Origin: Pseudomonadota bacterium
GTDB lineage: Bacteria; Pseudomonadota; Alphaproteobacteria; Rhizobiales; Kaistiaceae
Direction: 5' to 3'
NCBI GenBank assembly: GCA_023433185.1
Contig: JAEZEN010000501.1
Span: 1 to 6,046, forward strand
Length of the DNA stretch: 6,046 bases
The position numbers and the translations under genes are program-made. Numbering within the stretch: position 1 is the stretch's first letter; each line of letters starts with the position of its first letter. Positions 1 to 6,046 of the stretch are shown here, in pieces. The notes below the pieces were generated by a model. That model made no database searches. It was not told the DNA's origin and saw nothing but the letters and a program-made list of their open reading frames with translations.

Positions 1-260
1 ATGTCATCGACCTCGAAGCAGAGGTGATGAACGCCGCCCGCCGGGCTCCGCTCGAGAAAGGCGGCGATCGGTGAGCCTTCGCCGAGCGGCTCCAGGAGTT
101 CCACCTTGCTGTTGGGCAGGGCCACGAACACCACCGTGACGCCGTGTTCGGGCAGCGCCATCGGCTCCGAGACGGTCGCTCCCAGGCTTTCGCGGTAGAC
201 CGCGGATGCCGCTGCCAGATCTGGCACGGCGATGGCGACATGATTGAGGCGGCCGATCAT
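1..260 (-). CDS. mce: Methylmalonyl-CoA epimerase, N-terminal 86 residues (3' end beyond window)
   Basis: The reading frame starts at the ATG at 260-258 and runs off the left edge without a stop, giving 86 residues plus two bases. It begins MIGRLNHVAIAVPDL, the typical start of methylmalonyl-CoA epimerases of the vicinal oxygen chelate (glyoxalase-like) superfamily. It continues with an SKVELLEPLG strand (residues 51-60) and the GGVHHLCFEVDD segment (75-86). H7, E54 and one of H78/H79 sit where three of the metal ligands are expected; the fourth, a later glutamate, would lie outside the window. The family is usually about 130-150 residues, so roughly 60% is present. The cytosolic enzyme interconverts (S)- and (R)-methylmalonyl-CoA between propionyl-CoA carboxylase and methylmalonyl-CoA mutase. 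It starts 7 nt after the rnj stop, with no good Shine-Dalgarno, so coupling to rnj translation is likely. A different glyoxalase-family protein is possible but less likely given the motifs and neighbours. Confidence 0.9.
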   Translation of the reverse strand, partial: MIGRLNHVAIAVPDLAAASAVYRESLGATVSEPMALPEHGVTVVFVALPNSKVELLEPLGEGSPIAAFLERSPAGGVHHLCFEVDD

Positions 261-267
261 CCGCCGT

Positions 268-1941
268 TCATAGGACCGAGACCAGCACGGCGCAATTCGG
301 CTTCTTGCCCCAGGCGGACGCGACATTCGCCCGCACCGCGCGGCGGACCGCCTCGCGCACCACCTCGGGATCGCGCCGCCGCGGCCGCGGAATCGAGCCG
401 ATCGCGTCGTCGACCGCGTCGCGGATCCGCTCGATGAACGGCCGCCCGTCGCGATCGGCGAGCGGCAGGCCGGTGAGTTCGACCTCGGGATCGGCCAGCA
501 CCTCGCCGCGATGATCGAGCACCAGGGACACGGCGACATGGCCGTTGAAGGCCAGCCGGCGGCGCGCCGGTATCCCCATCGCCTCGAGGCCGCCGATCAG
601 CGTCCCGTCGCGATAGATGCGGCCGGATTCGACCTCGTCGACCTTTGCCGACGGACCGGGCGCGAGGCGGAGAACGTCGCCGTTGGCGATCACCTGCACC
701 TCCGGCACGCCGAGCTCGCGCGCGAGTTCGGCATGGGCCGCGAGATGCATCGCCTCGCCGTGCACGGGCACCGAAATGCGCGGCCGGATCATGCCGTAGA
801 GCTCGCGCATCTCGTCGCGGCGCGGATGGCCGGAGACGTGGACGAGCCGCTCGCGGTCCGTGACGATGCGGACGCCGCGACCGACGAGCGTGTTCATGAT
901 GCGGTTGATCGCCACCTCGTTGCCGGGGATGGCGCGCGACGAGAACACCAGCGTGTCGCCCGGATCGAAGGTGATGGTCCGGTGTTCGCCCTGCGCGATC
1001 CGGGCGAGCGCCGCCCGCGGCTCGCCCTGGCTGCCGGTGACGAGCGCCACCACACGATGCCGCGGGAGATGCTGGTAGGCCGACTCGTCGAGGAACGGCG
1101 GCAGGCCCTCGAGCATGCCGAGTTCGCCCGCGACGCTCAGCATGCGGCTGATGGCGCGGCCGATGACGACGACCTCGCGACCCGCCGCCTGCGCGGCGCG
1201 GGCGATCGAGTGGATGCGGCCGACATTTGAGGAGAAGGTCGTGAAGGCCACCCGCCCCCGGGCGTCCCGCACCAGCGCGGCAAGCTCCGCCGCCACCTCG
1301 CGCTCGCTCGGACTGCGGCCCTCCCGCATCGCGTTGGTCGAATCGCAGACCAGCGCCAGCACGCCCTCGGCGCCGATCGCCCGCAGCCGCGCCTCGTCGG
1401 TCGGCGGCCCCAGCACCGGCGTCGGATCGAGCTTCCAGTCGCCGCTGTGGAGCACGGTGCCGAGCGGCGTGCGGATGGCGAGCGCGTTCGATTCGGGCAC
1501 GGAATGCGTGACGGTGACGTACTCGACGTCGAAGGGCCCGACCTTGAAGCTCTCGCCCGGCCTGACCACCGTCACCGGAACCGCCTCCGCCCCCGGCTCG
1601 CTCGCGAGCTTCGCCTGAAGGAGATTGGCGGTGAAGGCGGTGGCGTAGACCGGCACGCGGAGCCGCGGCCAGAGTTCGATCAGGGCACCGAAATGATCCT
1701 CGTGGGCGTGGGTGATGACCATCCCGGCGAGGCTCGCCCGCTCCTCCTCGATGTAGGAGATATCGGGGAACATCACATCGACGCCGGGCGTATCCTGGGC
1801 CTCGAAGGCGATGCCGAAATCCACCGCGAGCCAGGCCCGGTCCCGGCGGGGGCCGAAGCCGTAGAGGCCGAGATTCATGCCGATCTCGCCCACGCCGCCG
1901 AGGGGCAGGAAGACCAGTTCGTCGTCGCGCCGCGCCGTCAT
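268..1941 (-). CDS. rnj: Ribonuclease J (metallo-beta-lactamase / beta-CASP family)
   Basis: This is a 557-residue protein, the normal RNase J length. RNase J is a cytosolic 5'-3' exonuclease and endonuclease of RNA maturation and decay. The N-terminal beta-lactamase domain opens with FLPLGGVGEIGMN (11-23) and carries the HxHxDH zinc motif HAHEDH (H78, H80, D82, H83). H146 (THSVPES) and D168 (HSGDWK) follow. The beta-CASP insert comes next (about 200-360), with CDSTNA (199-204) and FSSNVGRIHSI (236-246). HVSGH (368-372) and H394 (PVHGE) close the active site. Each metal ligand lies four positions after its Bacillus subtilis RNase J1 counterpart as I recall that numbering, so the enzyme should be active. 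The last ~110 residues form the C-terminal domain. The ATG at 1941-1939 overlaps the birA stop as ATGA and gives the family's usual N-terminus. The frame stays open upstream to 2394, but that extension is Arg-rich birA shadow. No clear Shine-Dalgarno is visible, which suggests coupling to birA. Confidence 0.96.
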   Translation of the reverse strand: MTARRDDELVFLPLGGVGEIGMNLGLYGFGPRRDRAWLAVDFGIAFEAQDTPGVDVMFPDISYIEEERASLAGMVITHAHEDHFGALIELWPRLRVPVYATAFTANLLQAKLASEPGAEAVPVTVVRPGESFKVGPFDVEYVTVTHSVPESNALAIRTPLGTVLHSGDWKLDPTPVLGPPTDEARLRAIGAEGVLALVCDSTNAMREGRSPSEREVAAELAALVRDARGRVAFTTFSSNVGRIHSIARAAQAAGREVVVIGRAISRMLSVAGELGMLEGLPPFLDESAYQHLPRHRVVALVTGSQGEPRAALARIAQGEHRTITFDPGDTLVFSSRAIPGNEVAINRIMNTLVGRGVRIVTDRERLVHVSGHPRRDEMRELYGMIRPRISVPVHGEAMHLAAHAELARELGVPEVQVIANGDVLRLAPGPSAKVDEVESGRIYRDGTLIGGLEAMGIPARRRLAFNGHVAVSLVLDHRGEVLADPEVELTGLPLADRDGRPFIERIRDAVDDAIGSIPRPRRRDPEVVREAVRRAVRANVASAWGKKPNCAVLVSVL

Positions 1942-2771
1942 GCCCGCACCGTCGCGACGGCGCCGAAGTGGACCTCGCCGGCAGCGATCGTCCGCCGGAC
2001 GCCGTCGGGCAGATGGATGACGAGGCGGCCGGTCTCGTCGATGGTCTCGAACGTCCCGATCAGCGTCTCGCCCCCGATGCGGATGGCCACACGCTCGCCG
2101 AGCCCGGCGGCGCGTTCCAGCCAGAGCCGGCGGACGAGCGGGAATCCCGACCCGTCCGCCCACAAGCGCTCGAGCCCGGCCCAGGCGTCCGACAGCGCCG
2201 CGAACAGCGTCGGCGCGTCGAGCGGAAGACCGAGGTTCCGGAGCGCCACCGCCGGATATGGCAGGCCCTCCGGGGCGTGCGTGACGTTCACGCCGATCCC
2301 CACCGCGACGGCGAAGCTGCCATCGGCCTGGCCTTCGCCCTCGAGCAGGATGCCGGCGAGCTTGGCGCCGTCGAGCAGAACGTCGTTCGGCCACTTGAGA
2401 CGAAGGCGGCCGCCGGCGCCCAGCCCGCCCGGCTCGAGGCCGTCGAGCGCTACGCGGACGGCCAGCGACGGCGCCACGGCGCGAAGCGCCTCGTCAAGCG
2501 CCAGCCCGGCGACGAAGCCGAGCGAAGCCGCGACGGCGGGATCGGGCTGACCGGTCATGAGGAGGGTCGCCGCGAGGTTGCCGCGCGGTGTCTCCCACGC
2601 ACGGCCGCGGCGACCGCGCCCCGCCGTCTGGCGATCCGACACGAACCAGGTCCGCCCCGCCCCGCCGGCCCGCGCCGCCGCCAGCGCCTCGGCGTTGGTC
2701 GAGCCGACCTCGGGAAAGCTCTCGAGCCGGTAGCCTGCGCGCAGTGCCTCGTTGCCGAGGACGAAAGCCAT
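1938..2771 (-). CDS. birA: Biotin--[biotin carboxyl-carrier protein] ligase, monofunctional
   Basis: This 277-residue cytosolic enzyme activates biotin to biotinyl-5'-AMP and transfers it to a carrier-domain lysine of biotin-dependent carboxylases. The substrate motifs are in order: GSTN (23-26), the adenylate-binding loop QTAGRGRRGRAW (48-59), KWPNDVL (126-132), KLAGILLE (137-144, whose lysine matches E. coli K183) and GIGVNV (158-163). A small SH3-like C-terminal domain covers about 225-277. The N-terminal winged-helix DNA-binding domain of E. coli BirA is absent, since the catalytic fold starts near residue 10. This is therefore a ligase without repressor function. A Gly/Leu-rich stretch at about 109-122 (GLEPGGLGAGGR), just before KWPND, looks longer than in relatives I recall. 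The start lies 4 nt after the nuoN stop, without a recognisable Shine-Dalgarno, and the stop overlaps the rnj start by 4 nt. In Alphaproteobacteria birA commonly follows nuoN. Confidence 0.95.
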   Translation of the reverse strand: MAFVLGNEALRAGYRLESFPEVGSTNAEALAAARAGGAGRTWFVSDRQTAGRGRRGRAWETPRGNLAATLLMTGQPDPAVAASLGFVAGLALDEALRAVAPSLAVRVALDGLEPGGLGAGGRLRLKWPNDVLLDGAKLAGILLEGEGQADGSFAVAVGIGVNVTHAPEGLPYPAVALRNLGLPLDAPTLFAALSDAWAGLERLWADGSGFPLVRRLWLERAAGLGERVAIRIGGETLIGTFETIDETGRLVIHLPDGVRRTIAAGEVHFGAVATVRA

Positions 2772-2775
2772 CGCG

Positions 2776-4206
2776 TCAGAAGAAGGTCTTGGCCGCCGTC
2801 GCCGCCGCGTTGCCGACCGGCCCCGCGATGAGGACGAAGAACAGGGTGAAGACGCCCGACAGGCCGAGGACGAAGCGAAGTTCGGGAGCCATGGGCTCGA
2901 AGCGCGGCGCGGGCTCGTCGAAGTACATGATCTTGATGATGCGGAGATAGTAGTAGGCGCCGACCACGCTGGCGAGCACGCCGATCACGGCGAGCACGTA
3001 GAGGCCGGATTCGATGGCGGCGAGGAAGACGTAGAACTTGGCGAAGAATCCGGCGAGCGGCGGGATGCCGGCAAGCGAGAACAGGAGCATCGCCAGCAGG
3101 AAGGCCATCACCGGGTGGCTCCGCGACAGGCCGGCAAGGTCGCCGATGTCCTCGACCATGCCCTCCTTCCGCCGCATCGCCAGGATGCAGGCGAAGGTGC
3201 CGAGGGTCATTGCCATGTAGATCACCAGGTAGAGGATGACGCCGCGCACGCCCGCCTCGGTCCCGGCGGCGAGGCCGACGAGCGCATAGCCCATGTGGCC
3301 GATGGAGGAATAGGCCATCAGGCGCTTGATGTTGCGCTGGCCGATGGCGGCGAAGGCGCCGAGCACCATCGAGGCGATGGCGATGAACGAGACGATCTGC
3401 TGCCAGTCGGGCGTGATCGCGGCAAAGGGATCGACGGCGAGGCGGATGAACAGCGCCATCGCCGCCACCTTCGGCGCCGCCGCGAAGAAGGCGGTCACCG
3501 GGGTCGGCGCTCCCTCGTAGACGTCCGGCGTCCACATGTGGAACGGCACCGCCGAGACCTTGAAGGCGAGGCCGGCGATGAGGAACACGAGGCCGAAAAT
3601 CAGGCCGAGCGAGGCTTCGGTTCCCGCGAGCGCGGCGGCGATCCCGGCGAAGGTCGTGTGGCCGGTGAAGCCGTAGGTCAGCGAGGCGCCGTAGAGCAGC
3701 ATGCCCGACGACAGAGCACCGAGGACGAAATACTTGAGGCCGGCCTCGGTCGAGCGCACGGAATCGCGGTTGATGGCGGCGATCACGTAGAGCGACAGCG
3801 ACTGCAGCTCGAGGCCGAGATAGAGCGCGATCAGATCGTCCGCCGAGATCATCATCATCATGCCGAGGGTGGCGATGACGATGAGCAGAGGATACTCGAA
3901 GCGGGCAAAGCCCTGCTCGCGGGCATAGCCCGTCGACATGATGATCGCGGCGACCGAGCCGATCAGCACCACCACCTTCATGAAGCGGGCGAAGGGATCG
4001 AGCACGAAGGCGTCGCTGAAGGTCGAGCCGCCGGCCGGATTGAAGACGAGCATGAGGGCGACGATCGCGAGCACGGCGACCGACAGCGCGGTGACGATGC
4101 CAGTGGCGCGCTCCCCCGAAAAGGCGCCGACAAGCACCATGACGAGAACGCTGACCGCGAGGACGATCTCGGGCAGCGCGGGGGCAAGGTTCGGAATCGT
4201 CATCAT
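2776..4206 (-). CDS. nuoN: NADH-quinone oxidoreductase subunit N (complex I, NDH-1)
   Basis: This 476-residue, very hydrophobic protein has about 14 predicted membrane helices. It is one of three antiporter-like proton-pumping subunits in the membrane arm of respiratory complex I. The residues of the buried proton path are present: E133 ([10 protein letters not shown]), K158 (GLKYF), K216 ([12 protein letters not shown]), K246 (APKVAAM) and K390 (FAKFYVF), matching E. coli E133, K158, K217, K247 and K395. [14 protein letters not shown] (294-307) is the broken-helix region shared with NuoM. Length is close to the family's ~480. Two tandem ATG codons, at 4206-4204 and 4203-4201, could each start the protein. 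The first overlaps the nuoM stop (ATGA) and is chosen here; the second would remove one Met. The Shine-Dalgarno is poor, so reinitiation after nuoM is likely. The same frame is open through nuoM up to 5706, but that part is Arg/Pro-rich shadow and not a fusion. Confidence 0.97.
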   Translation of the reverse strand: MMTIPNLAPALPEIVLAVSVLVMVLVGAFSGERATGIVTALSVAVLAIVALMLVFNPAGGSTFSDAFVLDPFARFMKVVVLIGSVAAIIMSTGYAREQGFARFEYPLLIVIATLGMMMMISADDLIALYLGLELQSLSLYVIAAINRDSVRSTEAGLKYFVLGALSSGMLLYGASLTYGFTGHTTFAGIAAALAGTEASLGLIFGLVFLIAGLAFKVSAVPFHMWTPDVYEGAPTPVTAFFAAAPKVAAMALFIRLAVDPFAAITPDWQQIVSFIAIASMVLGAFAAIGQRNIKRLMAYSSIGHMGYALVGLAAGTEAGVRGVILYLVIYMAMTLGTFACILAMRRKEGMVEDIGDLAGLSRSHPVMAFLLAMLLFSLAGIPPLAGFFAKFYVFLAAIESGLYVLAVIGVLASVVGAYYYLRIIKIMYFDEPAPRFEPMAPELRFVLGLSGVFTLFFVLIAGPVGNAAATAAKTFF

Positions 4207-5714
4207 GGGGACACCGCGGCGAGCCTGCCGGCGGCGGAGAGCGCCGCGTTGTAGTTGGCAATGAGTTGGTCGACCGAGGCCGCGGTCACGTCGAGAATCG
4301 GGCCGGGGAAGAAGCCGAAGAAGATGGTCAGGACGACCAGGGGCGCGAGGATGAGGCCCTCGCGCGGCGTCAGGTCGAGGATGTTGCGGAGGCTGCCCTT
4401 CTCGAGCGCGCCGAAGACGATGCGCCGGTAGAGATAGAGCGCATAGGCGGCCGACAGGATCACGCCGGTCGTGGCGACGAAGGCCACCCAGGTGTTGACC
4501 TGGAAGGTGCCGAGCAGTGCCAGGAACTCGCCGACGAAGCCGCTCGTGCCCGGCAGGCCGACATTGGCCATCGTGAACACGAGGAAGACGAAGGCGAAGA
4601 GCGGCATCCGGTTGACCAGACCGCCATAGGCGGCGATCTCCCGCGTGTGCATCCGGTCGTAGATGACGCCGACGCAGAGGAAGAGCGCCCCCGACACGAT
4701 GCCGTGCGACAGCATCTGGAAGATGCCGCCCTGCACGCCCTGCGCGGTCATGGTGAAGATGCCCATGGTCACGAAGCCCATGTGGGCGACGGACGAATAG
4801 GCGATGAGCTTCTTCATGTCCTGCTGGGCGAGCGCCACGAAGGAGGTGTAGACGATGGCGATCGCCGAGAGCCAGAACACCAGCGGCGCGAGGTCGACGG
4901 AGGCGAGCGGGAACATCGGCAGCGAGAAGCGCAGGAAGCCGTAGCCGCCCATCTTGAGCAGGATGGCGGCGAGCACCACGGAGCCGGCGGTCGGCGCCTC
5001 GACATGCGCGTCGGGCAGCCAGGTGTGCACCGGCCACATCGGCATCTTCACCGCGAAGCTCGCGAAGAAGGCGACCCACAGCCACGGTTGCATCGACGCG
5101 GGGAAGTTGTGCGCGAGCAGCGCGCGGATGTCGGTCGTCCCGGCGTCCCAGTACATCGCCATGATGGCGAGCAGCATCAGCACCGAGCCGAGCAGCGTAT
5201 AGAGGAAGAACTTGAAACTCGCGTAGACCCGTCGCGGCCCGCCCCAGATGCCGATGATCAGGAACATCGGGATCAGCCCGCCTTCGAAGAAGACGTAGAA
5301 GAGGACGAGGTCGAGGGCGCAGAAGACGCCGATCATCAGCGTCTCGAGCACCAGGAAGGCGATCATGTATTCCTTGAAGTAGCGCTCCACCGACAGCCGG
5401 CTGGCGAGCACGCAGAGCGGCATCAGGAAGGTCGTCAGGATGACGAACAGCATCGAGATGCCGTCGACGCCCATCTGGTAGGTGATGCTTCCGCCCAGCC
5501 ACTCCGAGCGCTCGACCATCTGGAAGTCCGGGTTCGACGAATCGAAGTTGATCCAGACGAACAGCGACAGGACGAACGTGACGGTCGTCGTCCACAGGGC
5601 GACGTTGAAGATGTTGCGGCGCGCGATGGCATCGTCGCCACGGATGACGAGCACCAGCAGCGCCCCCACCAGCGGCAGGAAGGTTACGGTCGAGAGGATC
5701 GGCCATTCACTCAT
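4203..5714 (-). CDS. nuoM: NADH-quinone oxidoreductase subunit M (complex I, NDH-1)
   Basis: This complete 503-residue inner-membrane protein has about 14 transmembrane helices. It is the middle antiporter-like subunit of the complex I membrane arm, between NuoL and NuoN, and contributes one proton channel. It opens [20 protein letters not shown], a typical NuoM start. The key charged residues are E144 ([10 protein letters not shown]), K223 ([10 protein letters not shown]), K254 (ILLKMGGYG), H337 ([11 protein letters not shown]) and E396 (GEFLALLG). They match E. coli NuoM E144, K234, K265, H348 and E407, the last four with a constant 11-residue offset. The [16 protein letters not shown] signature (231-246) and [14 protein letters not shown] (301-314) are intact. 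The start is supported by a GAGGA Shine-Dalgarno 7 nt upstream that overlaps the nuoL stop. The stop overlaps the nuoN start by 4 nt. Nothing is truncated or frameshifted. Confidence 0.98.
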   Translation of the reverse strand: MSEWPILSTVTFLPLVGALLVLVIRGDDAIARRNIFNVALWTTTVTFVLSLFVWINFDSSNPDFQMVERSEWLGGSITYQMGVDGISMLFVILTTFLMPLCVLASRLSVERYFKEYMIAFLVLETLMIGVFCALDLVLFYVFFEGGLIPMFLIIGIWGGPRRVYASFKFFLYTLLGSVLMLLAIMAMYWDAGTTDIRALLAHNFPASMQPWLWVAFFASFAVKMPMWPVHTWLPDAHVEAPTAGSVVLAAILLKMGGYGFLRFSLPMFPLASVDLAPLVFWLSAIAIVYTSFVALAQQDMKKLIAYSSVAHMGFVTMGIFTMTAQGVQGGIFQMLSHGIVSGALFLCVGVIYDRMHTREIAAYGGLVNRMPLFAFVFLVFTMANVGLPGTSGFVGEFLALLGTFQVNTWVAFVATTGVILSAAYALYLYRRIVFGALEKGSLRNILDLTPREGLILAPLVVLTIFFGFFPGPILDVTAASVDQLIANYNAALSAAGRLAAVSP

Positions 5715-5721
5715 GAGGCGG

Positions 5722-5726
5722 TCCTC
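5722..5726 (-). promoter_or_regulatory. Shine-Dalgarno of nuoM, overlapping the nuoL stop codon
   Basis: Read on the minus strand, the junction is TTGAGGACCGCCTCATG. The GAGGA core lies 7 nt before the nuoM ATG at 5714-5712, and its first two bases are part of the nuoL TGA stop. It fixes the nuoM start and is the only strong Shine-Dalgarno among the five junctions in this window. The other genes seem to rely on coupling to the upstream gene. Confidence 0.7.
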
Positions 5727-6046
5727 AACCGGCGAACATCAGCCAGGTGACGAGCGCCGCGACGCCGATCAGCATGGCAAAGGCATAGTGGTAGAGGTAG
5801 CCGGTCTGGAGACGGACCACCCGCTGGGTGACGTCGAGGACGCGTGCCGAGACGCCGTCCGGCCCGAAGCCGTCGATGGCCCAGCCGTCGCCCTTCTTCC
5901 ACAGGAAGCGGCCGAGCCACATCGACGAGCGGACGAAGAGGACATCGTAGACCTCGTCGAAGTACCACTTGTTGAGCAGGAAGCGGTACAGCACCTCGTT
6001 CTGGCGGGCGAGTGCCTTCGGCACGCCGGGACTGGCCATGTACATC
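5725..6046 (-). CDS. nuoL: NADH-quinone oxidoreductase subunit L, C-terminal 106 residues (5' part beyond window)
   Basis: The frame enters from the right edge and ends with TGA at 5727-5725, giving 106 complete codons of a protein normally of about 610-690 residues. The Met at the window edge is internal, not a start. [16 protein letters not shown] (fragment residues 23-38) and [19 protein letters not shown] (47-65) are typical of the NuoL C-terminus. They belong to the region around the long lateral amphipathic helix that runs along the membrane arm of complex I and braces NuoM and NuoN. The fragment closes with [14 protein letters not shown] (78-91) and a final membrane helix at about 82-104. 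NuoL is the distal proton-translocating antiporter-like subunit. Its stop is 10 nt before nuoM. The proton-channel residues lie outside the window and cannot be judged. Confidence 0.95.
   Translation of the reverse strand, partial: MYMASPGVPKALARQNEVLYRFLLNKWYFDEVYDVLFVRSSMWLGRFLWKKGDGWAIDGFGPDGVSARVLDVTQRVVRLQTGYLYHYAFAMLIGVAALVTWLMFAG

Noticed and set aside
261..271. An ATG at 271-269 overlapping the rnj stop (ATGA) as a possible mce start
   Set aside because: In that frame a stop follows after four codons (ATG AAC GGC GGA TGA). The mce frame begins at the ATG at 260.
144..437. Plus-strand 97-codon frame across the mce/rnj junction
   Set aside because: It is an Arg/Ala/Pro-rich antisense shadow of mce and the rnj 3' end, without a plausible start signal or homology.
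511..1230. Plus-strand open frame of 239 codons opposite rnj
   Set aside because: It is an antisense shadow of the RNase J catalytic and beta-CASP coding region, rich in Asp, Arg, His and Ala with no recognisable fold.
1942..2394. Upstream in-frame extension of RNase J to 2394
   Set aside because: The extension is Arg-rich off-frame birA. RNase J homology begins right at the ATG at 1941, and the resulting 557 residues match the family length.
1447..2831. Plus-strand open frames of 367 codons (1447-2550) and 287 codons (1968-2831) opposite rnj and birA
   Set aside because: They are antisense to two confidently identified genes. Their products are Arg/Pro/Ala/Ser or Glu/Arg-rich without motifs.
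2752..4254. Open frame of 500 codons on the plus strand opposite nuoN
   Set aside because: It has the same charged, His/Asp/Glu/Arg-rich composition and full antisense overlap with nuoN, with no domain recognised.
2555..4261. A 568-codon minus-strand frame across nuoN and the start of birA
   Set aside because: It is the third frame of the same strand, full of Arg, Pro, His and Ala. It overlaps two real genes and has no motif.
2776..5706. A 976-codon frame that could be read as an N-terminally extended NuoN spanning nuoM
   Set aside because: Only the last 476 residues match NuoN. The upstream half is the Arg/Pro/Asp-rich off-frame reading of nuoM, which is itself intact in its own frame with a Shine-Dalgarno.
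4266..5750. Open frame of 494 codons on the plus strand opposite nuoM
   Set aside because: It lies entirely antisense to a well-conserved gene, its product is low-complexity and rich in Asp, Glu, His, Arg and Gln, and it has no family motif. This is the usual antisense shadow of a GC-rich membrane-protein gene.
1..6046. A possible undescribed defence, mobile or RNA system in the window
   Set aside because: Nearly every base belongs to one of six housekeeping genes, with gaps of 10 nt or less. There are no repeats, integrase or transposase genes, tRNA genes, or stretches without a gene that could hold such a system.

Overview
The window is a stretch of core metabolic genes from a GC-rich alphaproteobacterium. 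The Hyphomicrobiales (Rhizobiales) type is most likely. This rests on gene order (the end of the nuo operon, then birA, rnj and mce), on the close fit of the NuoM, NuoN and RNase J sequences to that group as I remember them, and on strongly GC-biased third codon positions. I could not run a database search, so no genus is offered.

All six genes lie on the minus strand, so transcription runs from the right edge to the left. In transcription order they are: the 3' end of nuoL (cut by the right edge), nuoM, nuoN, birA (biotin-protein ligase), rnj (ribonuclease J) and the 5' part of mce (methylmalonyl-CoA epimerase, cut by the left edge). The packing is extreme. nuoL-nuoM are 10 nt apart, nuoM-nuoN overlap by 4 nt (ATGA), nuoN-birA are 4 nt apart, birA-rnj overlap by 4 nt (ATGA), and rnj-mce are 7 nt apart. 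No gap is large enough for a promoter plus terminator, so the six genes probably form part of one transcription unit with translational coupling. There are no stretches over 300 bases without a gene. I see no tRNA, rRNA, CRISPR array, insertion sequence or attachment site.

NuoL, NuoM and NuoN are the three antiporter-like, proton-translocating membrane subunits of respiratory complex I (NDH-1). BirA attaches biotin to carboxylases such as acetyl-CoA and propionyl-CoA carboxylase. Mce interconverts the (S) and (R) epimers of methylmalonyl-CoA, the step after propionyl-CoA carboxylase on the way to succinyl-CoA. BirA and Mce are therefore loosely linked through a biotin-dependent pathway. RNase J, a metallo-beta-lactamase-fold exo/endoribonuclease, works in RNA maturation and decay and has no obvious metabolic link to its neighbours.

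All genes look intact, with their key catalytic residues present. Many long open frames on the opposite strand and in alternative frames are by-products of high GC content. I found no convincing undescribed system. The points most worth a second look are the operon linkage and the absence of coaX between birA and rnj.
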